Below are positions 17,457 to 25,387 of a stretch of 64,000 nt of DNA, one piece after another; the stretch's first letter is position 1, and each line of letters opens with the position of its first letter. Origin of the DNA: Candidatus Sumerlaeia bacterium (lineage in GTDB: Bacteria; Sumerlaeota; Sumerlaeia; SLMS01; JAHLLQ01); NCBI GenBank assembly GCA_019634695.1, contig JAHCAW010000005.1, forward strand, positions 62,001-126,000, given 5' to 3'. Position numbers and translations under genes: made by a program. The notes beneath the pieces are model-generated. The model worked only from the letters and a program-made list of their open reading frames with translations, had not been told where the DNA came from and ran no database searches.

Positions 17457-18830
17457 ATGGCCCCCTCGTCCTGCCCCGATTGCTCGCAATCCCCCTCGGC
17501 CCATGCGGCCGCCGAGTGGAATCGCCGCACCTTCTTGCGCCGGGCGCTTGGCAGCGTCCTTGGCCTGACCGTCGGCGGGCCACTCGTGCAGCTCGTCGGC
17601 GACGGGCGCCTGACGGGGCTCTCCGCCGTGCAGGCGGCCGCGGCGGGGGAGTGGCCCGTGCCGAGCGACCCGCCCGCCAAGGCCGTCATCCTGCTGTGGA
17701 TGAACGGCGGCCCGTCGCAGCTCGAGACCTTCGATCCCAAGCCCGCGCACGCCAACGGCGCCGGCGTGAAAGCCATCCGCTCCGCCGCGCGCGGCGTCAC
17801 GATTTCGGAATTCCTGCCCCAGACGGCTTCCGTGCTCGACCGCGTGGCGGTCGTGCGCTGCATGAGCACCGGCGAGGGCAATCACGCCCGCGCCCGCGAG
17901 CTGATGCACACCGGATTCACGCCCAACCCGACCGTGGCCTATCCGGGGCTCGGCTCGATCGTGACGTTCGAGCAGGGCGACCTGGACAGCGATCTGCCGC
18001 AGAACATCGCAATCAACGCTCCCGGCCAGCGCGCCGGTCTCCTTGGCCTCGAACTCGATCCGCTCGTCGTCGAGGCGCGCGACCGCAACGCGGTGCCCAA
18101 CTTGCAGGCGCCGCGCGGGCTGACCGACGAACGCATCGACCGCCGCCTGCGCCTGCTGCGCGAGCAGGAAGCGCGCTTCACCGAGCGCCTCGGCGGCGAA
18201 TGTCCCGAGGCCGCCGCGCACGGGCTCATCATCGAGAACGCCGTGCGCTTCATGCGCTCGGACCAGACCGTCGCCTTCGACCTCACCGACGAACCGCAGG
18301 CCGTCCGCGAGGCGTACGGCAACACGCGCTTCGGCCGCGGGTGCCTGATGGCGCGCCGACTGGTCGAGCGCGGCGCCCGCTTCGTCGAGGTCACGCTCAA
18401 CGGATGGGACACGCACGACGACAACACGGGGCGCGTGCAGCGCCTGTGCGGCGAACTCGATCCGGCCTATGCCGCGCTCCTGCGCGATCTCGGCGAGCGC
18501 GACCTGCTCGATTCGACGTTGGTGATTTGGATGGGCGAATTCGGGCGCACGCCACGCGTCAACGCGCGCGAGGGGCGCGACCACTTCGCCCGCGCGTGGA
18601 GCGTCGCACTCGCCGGCGCCGGCGTCCGCGGCGGCACCGTCGTCGGCGAAACCTCCGCCGACGGCACCGAAGTCGTCGGCAGCCGCATCGCGACCGCCGA
18701 CCTGTTCCGCACCGTCCTGTGGCTCTGCGGCATCGACCCCGACTATCGCTACTACTCGCCCAAAGGGCGCCCCGTCACCTATGCCGACGGCGGCCGGCTT
18801 ATCACTGGCATGCTCCGCCCGCCGTCGTGA
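17457..18830 (+). CDS. DUF1501 protein, Tat-exported, sulfatase-like fold
   Basis: A 457-residue protein with a twin-arginine signal at 23-24 (NRRTFLRRALGS), so it is exported folded. It then shows the DUF1501 pattern: ILLWMNGGPSQLETFDPK, FEVTLNGWDTHDDN-like metal-site residues, and LVIWMGEFGRTPRVN near the end. The fold is related to alkaline phosphatase and sulfatases, but no catalytic Ser/Thr/Cys nucleophile at the usual place is obvious. An operon with the DUF1549 gene (14-base gap, AGAGAG ribosome site) is the standard arrangement in planctomycetes. Function unknown. Confidence 0.88.
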   Translation: MAPSSCPDCSQSPSAHAAAEWNRRTFLRRALGSVLGLTVGGPLVQLVGDGRLTGLSAVQAAAAGEWPVPSDPPAKAVILLWMNGGPSQLETFDPKPAHANGAGVKAIRSAARGVTISEFLPQTASVLDRVAVVRCMSTGEGNHARARELMHTGFTPNPTVAYPGLGSIVTFEQGDLDSDLPQNIAINAPGQRAGLLGLELDPLVVEARDRNAVPNLQAPRGLTDERIDRRLRLLREQEARFTERLGGECPEAAAHGLIIENAVRFMRSDQTVAFDLTDEPQAVREAYGNTRFGRGCLMARRLVERGARFVEVTLNGWDTHDDNTGRVQRLCGELDPAYAALLRDLGERDLLDSTLVIWMGEFGRTPRVNAREGRDHFARAWSVALAGAGVRGGTVVGETSADGTEVVGSRIATADLFRTVLWLCGIDPDYRYYSPKGRPVTYADGGRLITGMLRPPS

Positions 18831-18846
18831 GCGGACGTCGGGCCGT

Positions 18847-20724
18847 TCACAGCATCAACTGCTCGATGGCCCGGTTGAAGTCGTCCAGGCGGAAGGGCTT
18901 CTGCAGGATCGCGCTGGGCGCCTTGATGTCGCCGAGCACGTCGTCGGAAAGCTGCGTGCCGGAGGTGAGCACGAAGCGCATGCGTGGATTGAGCGCGTTC
19001 AGGCGGCGGATCACTTCGACGCCGTCCATGTCCGGCAGGCGCATGTCCACGACGGCCAGATCGGCGCGACGCAGCAGCGCCTCGCGCTCCTCGAGCACCG
19101 CACGGCCATATTGATAGCTGCTGACGCGATGGCCCAGGACGCCCAGTCCGCGCGACAACGCGTTGGCCAGCAACGCCTCGTCATCGACAACCAGCACCGT
19201 CCAAGTCGAGGTGTCCGGATCGGGTTCGAGGGTCGGCGTGGTGATGCGGTCCTCCTCGACGCGGGGAGGCTCGACCGGCCGCGCGACCGGCGCGGGCACT
19301 TGCGACAAGGCGAAATTCTGCGGGCTCAGCACATGCACCACCTGCGGCCCCGCGGCGCCGATGCCGTGCATCACGCGCGTGCGCACGCGGTAGCGTCGCT
19401 TGCGGTCCGTCGGATCCGGCAGATCCGCGGCGATTTCGCCGGCGGTCGGGTCGCTGAATCGTCCACCCTCGTAAAGCGGCGCCAGCGGACGCAGCAACGC
19501 GATGCTCGCGATGGGCTGCTCGAACCATCCCGAAGCCCCGCGGAACAGATGCACCGACGCCGCCTGGTTGATCCAGCGCACCCGGCCCTGCGCATCGGTC
19601 AGCACCACGAGGTCCGACACGGCATCCAGCGTGTTCTCCCAAACGGCCCGCGCTTCGTAGAGTTCCTGGTAGCCGCGTGCCTTCTCCATCGCCGAGCCCG
19701 CGATGTTTGCGAGGCTCTCGAGGAACGGCTGCTCGCCCTCGAAAGTCACCGAGTCGCCGTCGGTGTGCAGCGCGACGATGCCCACCAGGCGCTTGGCCGA
19801 CACGAGCGGCAGATACAGCGCCGCGCGCGAGGCGCGCCATCCATCGCCCAGCAGCCAACCCTTGCCCGGCTCGTGCACCGTGTCGGGTGTCGGCGTGATC
19901 CCCTTGGCCAGCAGTCCGAGCAACTTGTCGCGTGCCGCGCACGCGCGAAGGTCCGTCGGGTCGCCGCTCGTCAGGATCGTGCGAGCCGACTGAGTCGCCC
20001 CGCCGGCCAATGTCACCGCAAACGCTTCGATCGGCAGGCGCCGCTGCACGATCGCCTGCATGGTGCGCGCAATTTCAAGCTGATCCACTGAGGCCGCAAC
20101 GGTCCAGCTCGCCTCGTGCAGCAGGCGGAAGCGCGCCAGCTCGACTTCGTTCTGCTTTGCCCGGTCCTCGCACAGGCAGAGCTCGCGCTGGAAGAAGATC
20201 GCCAGCGCCGCCAGAATCGACTCTTCCCGCGATCCCACCGCCGGCGGCTGCGGCATCCAGAAGCCCAGCACCCACCGCTGGGACCTCGAGCAGTGCAGAC
20301 CGAACTGGATGCTGGCCGTTGGCGGCTGGAGCAGCGCGGTCACTTCCGCAGGGCACTGGTCGATCTCCGGAACATCGCCCGGCAGGGTGCGCTCCTGCAA
20401 CGTGTGTGAAGTGGAGCGCATGGCCTCCAGTACGCCCCAGCGCCCGCTCGTGCGCAGCAGCCGCGGCGTCGGGCTGGTGACACCGGGCAGCACAACATGC
20501 AGCACCCAGGAATCCGGGCTGCCGGCATAGGCAAGCGTCAGCCCCGCAATGCCCAGGGAACGGTCCAGGCGCGCGGCCAACCCGAGCAGCAATTGCGGCG
20601 GGGCCTTCTGCTCGCACGACGTGGCGGCCGCAGCCGCCAAGGCTTCCAGCATCTGGTCCACTTCAGAGACTTTCCCCGTTGGCTCCGACCCCAGAAACCG
20701 AAATGGTAAACCGGCCGAAGTCAT
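18847..20724 (-). CDS. GAF-PAS-receiver signalling protein without kinase domain
   Basis: A 625-residue cytoplasmic protein. The first half contains GAF-like sensor regions (LYLPLVSAKRLVGIVALHTDG near residue 310), then a PAS-like segment (VWENTLDAVSDLVVLTDAQG near 360). The C-terminal 115 residues are a complete receiver domain: acidic pair D514/D515, phosphoacceptor D560 in VVDMRLPDMDG, T587 and K609. No HisKA, HATPase, GGDEF, EAL or DNA-binding part is present, and no kinase gene is adjacent. It converges on the DUF1501 gene with a 16-base gap. It probably relays a phosphoryl signal from a kinase encoded elsewhere, or the receiver controls the sensor half. Output is unknown. Confidence 0.8.
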   Translation of the reverse strand: MTSAGLPFRFLGSEPTGKVSEVDQMLEALAAAAATSCEQKAPPQLLLGLAARLDRSLGIAGLTLAYAGSPDSWVLHVVLPGVTSPTPRLLRTSGRWGVLEAMRSTSHTLQERTLPGDVPEIDQCPAEVTALLQPPTASIQFGLHCSRSQRWVLGFWMPQPPAVGSREESILAALAIFFQRELCLCEDRAKQNEVELARFRLLHEASWTVAASVDQLEIARTMQAIVQRRLPIEAFAVTLAGGATQSARTILTSGDPTDLRACAARDKLLGLLAKGITPTPDTVHEPGKGWLLGDGWRASRAALYLPLVSAKRLVGIVALHTDGDSVTFEGEQPFLESLANIAGSAMEKARGYQELYEARAVWENTLDAVSDLVVLTDAQGRVRWINQAASVHLFRGASGWFEQPIASIALLRPLAPLYEGGRFSDPTAGEIAADLPDPTDRKRRYRVRTRVMHGIGAAGPQVVHVLSPQNFALSQVPAPVARPVEPPRVEEDRITTPTLEPDPDTSTWTVLVVDDEALLANALSRGLGVLGHRVSSYQYGRAVLEEREALLRRADLAVVDMRLPDMDGVEVIRRLNALNPRMRFVLTSGTQLSDDVLGDIKAPSAILQKPFRLDDFNRAIEQLML

Positions 20725-21101
20725 GGCACATCCCTCGAATCCTCAACGTTCCACGGCTGCCCGCCGACCGGCAAGGCCCCGTCTGCGAAGTCTGTGAGAG
20801 CGTGTTCCGTGCCCAGAGAGCGATGACGCAACTCACTCCACTTCATCGCTGTCCATCCCAACCCAACACCATTCACGCTTCCTTCGGGATGGCAAGGGCG
20901 ACAACGGTCCCCTGCCCTGTTTTCGGCATCGCCCCCACCCAGCCGACCGCAAAGGCGGGTGCCGGGTTGGCAGGGCCCCTTGCGCCCAACCGGTTCGCCC
21001 CCCGGGAAGCCCATTGCCCCGCCCTCCCGGTCGCACGCTCCTGAGGAGCCTTTGACCCCCTCGGATTCCCTCCCTTGGACCAGACCCAGACAGCCGAGCA
21101 G
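20725..21101. other. Intergenic region, nothing recognised
   Basis: The 377 bases separate the divergent GAF-PAS-receiver gene and rarD. I see no reading frame with normal protein composition, RNA gene, repeat or convincing promoter on either strand. A TTG at 21075 could lengthen rarD by nine codons. Confidence 0.5.
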
Positions 21102-22022
21102 ATGCGCGAGCGCCGCATCGGCGTGTTCTATGGTCTGGCCGCCTATGGCTGGTGGGGATTCATCGCCCTGTACTTCAAGGCGCTGCTGCACGTCGGGCCC
21201 GTCGAGATCCTCGCCCATCGCGTCTGGTGGTCCGTGCTGCTGCTCCTGGCGATTCTTGCCTGGCAGGGCCGGCTGCGTCGCACCTGGCGCGACCTCGACG
21301 ACCGCCGCACTCTGGCCGCCCTGTCCGCCACCACGCTGCTCATCACCGTCAACTGGCTGGTCTTCATCTACGCGGTCGCCACCGAGCGACTTCTCGAGGC
21401 GAGCCTGGGCTACTTCATCAACCCGCTGGTGAACATCCTGCTCGGGCGGCTGTTCCTGCACGAGCGCCTCAACGGCCGCCAGCGTCTGGCCGTCGTGTTC
21501 GCGATGATCGGTGTCACCTTCCTCGCGATCCGAATCGGGTCGGTGCCGTGGGTCGCGCTGGTGCTGGCGACGAGCTTCGGGCTCTACGGCCTCGTGCGCA
21601 AGACGATGACCCTGGGCCCCGTGCAGGGCCTTGCCGCCGAGACGGCGATCCTGTCGCCCTTCGCCGTGGGTTATCTGGTCTGGCTGGGGATGGGCTCGAA
21701 GGGAGCGTTTCTCGCCGGCTCGCTTGCGGACAACATCCTGCTGCCGGCCGGCGGAATCATCTCCGTCCTGCCGCTGATCTGGTTCATCAACTCGGCGCGG
21801 CGACTGCGCTACGCGACGATCGGCTTCCTGCAATTCCTCGCGCCGACGTTGCAGTTCCTGCTCGCGGTGTTTGCCTTCCGCGAGCCCTTCTCGTCCGTGC
21901 AACTGGTCGGCTTCGCCTGCATCTGGAGCGGCCTGGCGCTCTACGCCTGGGACGCCGCCGTGCGTTCGCGCCGGGCGCCGCCGCCGGTCACGGCATTCGC
22001 TGGACCACCCGGAAACGCATGA
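21102..22022 (+). CDS. rarD: EamA-family transporter RarD
   Basis: A 306-residue protein with about ten membrane helices, starting RRIGVFYGLAAYGWWG, where RarD proteins place their first helix. LITVNWLVFIYAV and LEASLGYFINPLVNILLG are characteristic of RarD within the drug/metabolite transporter superfamily. The substrate of RarD is not established, although chloramphenicol resistance has been reported for homologues. The ATG at 21102 is preferred over a TTG at 21075 by homology of the N-terminus; neither has a strong ribosome site. Its last 35 bases overlap the convergent TPR gene. Confidence 0.88.
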   Translation: MRERRIGVFYGLAAYGWWGFIALYFKALLHVGPVEILAHRVWWSVLLLLAILAWQGRLRRTWRDLDDRRTLAALSATTLLITVNWLVFIYAVATERLLEASLGYFINPLVNILLGRLFLHERLNGRQRLAVVFAMIGVTFLAIRIGSVPWVALVLATSFGLYGLVRKTMTLGPVQGLAAETAILSPFAVGYLVWLGMGSKGAFLAGSLADNILLPAGGIISVLPLIWFINSARRLRYATIGFLQFLAPTLQFLLAVFAFREPFSSVQLVGFACIWSGLALYAWDAAVRSRRAPPPVTAFAGPPGNA

Positions 22023-23679
22023 GGAACTCGGGCGCGGTCATCGCGTCCGCATCGCTGGCGGACAGCACCTCGACGCCGTCGGCGCCCAGCGGCGACGGCA
22101 CCAGCACGCCGGAGAACCGCACCCGGTCGCCCTCGCGCAGGCCCGCCAGCGCTGCGGCCAGCGGCGTGCCCGCCGGCACCAGCGTTCGCGCCGACTCGTC
22201 CATGGCCGCCTCGCGATGCGTCGAGAACACCACGCGCCGCGCGCCGTCGAGCTGCACCGAGAAGTGCGTCTGCCCGTCGGCCGCCGCCGTGCGCGCCCGC
22301 ACGGTGCCGACCCAGCCGTTCACCACCGGCGCTTCGGCGATCAACTCAGTCAGGTCCCGCGCGCGTCGCGCCCGCAGCGCCGACTTCTGCAAGTCGCTCG
22401 ATGCCGTGCGGTAGCGGATCGCGTAGGAGTTCAACAGATCCTCGAGCGCCTTCTGATCGATCCCCGGCGCGCCGGGTGTCGCCTCGGCGACTGCCGGCGT
22501 GGCGGTTGGCTCGGGCGCGCGCGTGCTCTCCTGCACCGCCACCTGAAACGTCGTGTTCGCCGTGTTGATGCGGAAGTGAAAGAGCCCCGGTCCGCGGAAC
22601 TCAGCCGAGTCGCGCGCCGCGCCCTCGATGTCCAGGTGCTCGACGGGGAACATGTCGGAGTCGCGGAAGATCGAGATGCCCAGGCTGGAGAACCGTGGGT
22701 CGCCCGTCGGATGGGCGTTCCAGACCAGACGCCAGCGGGTCGCCTCGACGCGCAGCGGCTCGGTCGCCACGGGTGTCGTGCCGTGGAAGGTGCGCAGCGT
22801 CTTCCATCCCTCTTCGGAGGCGAACACCGTCCAGTCGGCCGCCGGCGTCGCCAGCGCCGGCGCCGTGCGGCTCTCGCGTTCCTGCTGGGCAACGGCGATC
22901 GCCTCGGCGCGCGTCGCCGCGGCCTGCTTGCGCGTGGCGATCTCGCCCAATCGACGATCCAGCGCCTCGACCGCCGGGTCCTCCATCACATCGAGCTGGC
23001 GATAGATGTCGCGGCTGCGACGCAGATACGGCTCGGCCACGTCGTCCTTCTGCAAGGCCACCTGCACCTCGCCGCGCGCGCGCAGCAGCACCGCCACGGC
23101 CAGCGCCTCGCGCCCGTGCCGCTCCTCGGCCGCCGGCAGCGCGGCCGCCAGCACCTCCTCGGCCCGCGCGAACTCGCGGAGCCGGTACAGCACGATCGCG
23201 TACTCGTAGGCCACCGCCGCCGCGTCGTCGAACGCCGCCGGCTCCGCACGGTGCGCCGCGAACGCCTTGGCGTAGTGCTCGCCCGCCTTCGGGAAGTTCG
23301 ACACCCGCGAGTAGAACCGCCCCATCTCGACATGCTGCGAGATGGTCGCGGGGTTGGACTCGCCCATCTCCAGCGCCAGCACGCCCAGGATCTGCTTGTG
23401 GAAATCCTCGGCCACGACGATGCGGTCCATGCGGCGGTTCGCCTCGGCCAGCAGGCGCAACGTCTCGACGGCACGCGGATCGGTCACCGCGAACAGCGCC
23501 GCGGCCTCGCGTTCGGCCGCCTCGAAGCTGCGCCGCGCCTCCGCCGTGTCGCCCGCCTCCAGCAGTTCGCGCCCGCGTTCCACGTGCCCAAACCACGCGG
23601 CCTCGTCCGCCTGCGCCAGTGGCGCAAACGTTCCCAAAACCAGCGCCAGGACGGCGCCGTACTGCCGCAGTCGATGCAT
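21988..23679 (-). CDS. Exported tetratricopeptide-repeat protein
   Basis: A 563-residue protein with a signal peptide (1-24, ending in AQA-DE). Residues 25-260 consist of helical pairs in TPR style (GRELLEAGDTAEARRSFEAA, then AKAFAAHRAEPAAFDDAA). The rest is a beta-rich region without a family I recognise and a last segment (DRVRFSGVLVPSPLGADGV, near 535) that looks like a small OB- or SH3-like fold. AGGGAG twelve bases before ATG 23679 fixes the start. tRNA-Thr lies 155 bases upstream on the same strand. Function unknown; a periplasmic scaffold role is plausible for TPR proteins. Confidence 0.78.
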   Translation of the reverse strand: MHRLRQYGAVLALVLGTFAPLAQADEAAWFGHVERGRELLEAGDTAEARRSFEAAEREAAALFAVTDPRAVETLRLLAEANRRMDRIVVAEDFHKQILGVLALEMGESNPATISQHVEMGRFYSRVSNFPKAGEHYAKAFAAHRAEPAAFDDAAAVAYEYAIVLYRLREFARAEEVLAAALPAAEERHGREALAVAVLLRARGEVQVALQKDDVAEPYLRRSRDIYRQLDVMEDPAVEALDRRLGEIATRKQAAATRAEAIAVAQQERESRTAPALATPAADWTVFASEEGWKTLRTFHGTTPVATEPLRVEATRWRLVWNAHPTGDPRFSSLGISIFRDSDMFPVEHLDIEGAARDSAEFRGPGLFHFRINTANTTFQVAVQESTRAPEPTATPAVAEATPGAPGIDQKALEDLLNSYAIRYRTASSDLQKSALRARRARDLTELIAEAPVVNGWVGTVRARTAAADGQTHFSVQLDGARRVVFSTHREAAMDESARTLVPAGTPLAAALAGLREGDRVRFSGVLVPSPLGADGVEVLSASDADAMTAPEFLMRFRVVQRMP

Positions 23680-23833
23680 GTCTCGATACTCCCTGGCCTG
23701 CCCGGGCCCCCGGAATCCACGGCACCGGCTTGCCCCCGCAACCGTGCCCCCGGGCCATTTCCTAGGCCCACCAACGGCCAAAGGCCAGCGGAAAAACACC
23801 GCGTCCCTGCACGCAAGCGATGAAGAAAGGAAG

Positions 23834-23909
23834 TGGAGCCAACGGTCGGAGTCGAACCGACGACCTGCGCATTACGAGTGCGCTGCTCTGCCGACTGAGC
23901 TACGTTGGC
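23834..23909 (-). tRNA. tRNA-Thr (anticodon CGT), CCA encoded
   Basis: Read on the minus strand the gene begins GCCAACG and ends CGTTGGC, giving a perfect seven-pair acceptor stem, then discriminator T and an encoded CCA. The D arm has AGCTCAGTCGGCAGAGC, the anticodon stem is GCGCA/TGCGC around CTCGTAA, so the anticodon is CGT (reads ACG, Thr), and the T arm has GGTTCGACTCC. The 76 bases include CCA. A TTGACA element lies 41 bases upstream. Confidence 0.97.
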
Positions 23910-23926
23910 CCGCAAAGGCCGGGCGA

Positions 23927-23955
23927 GACAAAGCCACCCCCCGCCCCCGTGTCAA
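23927..23955 (-). promoter_or_regulatory. Candidate promoter of tRNA-Thr
   Basis: A perfect TTGACA (23955-23950) is followed after 17 bases by TTTGTC. The -10 box is poor, but the predicted start near 23920 lies 11 bases before the mature 5' end, as expected for a tRNA gene. A GC-rich spacer separates the boxes. Confidence 0.45.
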
Positions 23956-23990
23956 GCACACTCCCGCAGGCTTTGGCCCGCTCCACCCCG

Positions 23991-24662
23991 CTACGCGCCC
24001 CCCGCCCCCAACTGCCACGCCAGCCACCAGAAGCGCAGAGCAAACCAGCCCATCGCCAGACCCCCGAGCCCCGAGGCCACCGCGAACAACCGCGGGCCCA
24101 CCAGCCGGCGCGCCACCACCAGAATCCCCATCAGCAGGCCGACCCACGAGATCGTCCCCAGCCACACGAACGCCGTCGCCGCCAGAATCGCCCCCGCTCC
24201 CGGAATCCGGCCATGGAAGAACAGGCTGGGCAGCGTCGCCCAGAAGCCGATCGTCATCGGGTTGGCCGCCGTCATCACCAGGCCCACCAGCAGGCTGCGG
24301 CGCAGGATGCGCCCGTCGGGACGCCCCGATTCGTCGCCGTCCGGGGCCTCCACCGCCGGCATCGCCCCGCCCCAGCACCGCCACGCGTCCCGCAACGCCA
24401 TCGCGGCCAGAAACCCCATGAGGCCCCCGCCGGCCACGAAGCACACCAGCAGCACGCCCCGCGTCTCGAAGAACCGCGCCAGTCCGAAACTGGTCAGCAG
24501 CATGTAGCTCATGTCGATCAGCGTCGCGCCGACGCCGACCAGAAACCCGGCGAGCAACCCGTGGCGCAGGCTGCGCCGGATGATCTCAATATTAACGGGG
24601 CCGATCGGTGCCGCCACCGCCCAGCCGAGCAAGTATGCCTGAACCAGCAGATGCAGCGTCAC
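23991..24662 (-). CDS. LysE/RhtB-family exporter
   Basis: A 223-residue membrane protein with about six helices. PIGPVNIEIIRRSL near residue 20 is the family signature after the first helix, GVGATLIDMSYM gives the second-helix Asp, and TAANPMTIGFW near 133 is the matching motif of the second half. Members export lysine, homoserine, threonine or other small molecules. The substrate cannot be read from sequence. The start is GTG at 24662; no in-frame ATG gives the first helix. It lies after the tRNA-Thr gene on the same strand and is divergent from the lipoprotein gene. Confidence 0.83.
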   Translation of the reverse strand: MTLHLLVQAYLLGWAVAAPIGPVNIEIIRRSLRHGLLAGFLVGVGATLIDMSYMLLTSFGLARFFETRGVLLVCFVAGGGLMGFLAAMALRDAWRCWGGAMPAVEAPDGDESGRPDGRILRRSLLVGLVMTAANPMTIGFWATLPSLFFHGRIPGAGAILAATAFVWLGTISWVGLLMGILVVARRLVGPRLFAVASGLGGLAMGWFALRFWWLAWQLGAGGA

Positions 24663-24810
24663 GACTCGGCCCCCTCACGCGCCGCCCCCTGACTGGCTCG
24701 CACGCGCCCCGCGGGCAAGTCGGACGATGGCCCCTCGCCGGCATCAAGCGCTTCGCAGTGGCGGCATGACGATCGCGGGCTCTGGGCTTGGCATCCAGAC
24801 GGGGAGGGTC

Positions 24811-24855
24811 GAACACTCTCAACAAGGTAGGGATCGTGGGATCATTCGAGTGTTC
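24811..24855. repeat. 8-bp inverted repeat in lipoprotein leader
   Basis: GAACACTC (24811-24818) is repeated inverted as GAGTGTTC (24848-24855), with 29 bases between. The right arm ends eight bases before the AGAGGAG ribosome site of the lipoprotein gene. It could be a regulator site or an mRNA hairpin. Confidence 0.5.
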
Positions 24856-24876
24856 ATCAACCAAGAGGAGACACAC

Positions 24877-25317
24877 ATGAACCGGTTCTGGATTGGCGTG
24901 GTACTTATGGCGGCAGTGATGACCGCCGGTTGCAGCGGGTCGGATTCGTCGTCGGCAAGCGCCTCGCAGCAGTCGCAGTCGGCATGGGCCGAGTGGGAGA
25001 AGTCGGCGTCGGCCGAGGCGAAGAAGGTCAAGGCGGAGCTCGACAAGCAGGCGGCGGCCTACGAGAAGGAAATCGCCGCTCTCGACAAGAAGGCGAAGGA
25101 AGCCGAAGGCGACGCGAAGAAAAAGGCCGAGGCCGCCAAGAAGGACCTCGAGGCCCAGCAGGCGAAGCTGAAGAAGGACTTTGACCGCTTGCAGAAGGAC
25201 GGCGATGCGGCGCTGGCCGACATCCAGAAGAACCTCGCCGACGCGGAGAAGCAACTCAACGAGTCGCTCAAGAGCCTCGAAGGTGCGGCGTCGGACCTGC
25301 TCAAGGGTCTTCAGTAA
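24877..25317 (+). CDS. Small coiled-coil lipoprotein
   Basis: A 146-residue protein whose signal peptide ends in VMTAGCS, a lipobox-like site with the cysteine at residue 19. After a serine-rich linker, nearly the whole chain (about 40-142) is a charged lysine/alanine/glutamate helix with heptad spacing. An outer-membrane-anchored periplasmic rod, in the manner of Lpp-like or YjbJ-like spacers, is plausible. The strong AGAGGAG ribosome site six bases before the ATG and a terminator hairpin after the stop suggest a monocistronic, well-expressed gene. Confidence 0.78.
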   Translation: MNRFWIGVVLMAAVMTAGCSGSDSSSASASQQSQSAWAEWEKSASAEAKKVKAELDKQAAAYEKEIAALDKKAKEAEGDAKKKAEAAKKDLEAQQAKLKKDFDRLQKDGDAALADIQKNLADAEKQLNESLKSLEGAASDLLKGLQ

Positions 25318-25350
25318 GAGGCCGGTCGCTGCAACAAGACGAATCGTTCC

Positions 25351-25387
25351 GCGCCGCCCTCCTCGTCGGGGGCGGCGCTCTTATTCC
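25351..25387 (+). terminator. Intrinsic terminator after lipoprotein gene
   Basis: GCGCCGCCC (25351-25359) pairs perfectly with GGGCGGCGC (25370-25378) around a 10-base loop, followed by TCTTATT. It lies 34 bases after the lipoprotein stop. The T run is short and overlaps the end of the convergent gene. Confidence 0.6.

Noticed and set aside
14266..17583. A 1105-codon reading frame on the minus strand under the DUF1549 gene
   Set aside because: It spans four real genes, has biased low-complexity composition and no ribosome site, so it is a shadow of the GC-rich codon positions.
24741..24758. Second LacI-type site around AAGCGCTT at 24746-24753
   Set aside because: Flanking bases do not follow the TGNAANCGNTTNCA pattern, so only the 8-bp core agrees.
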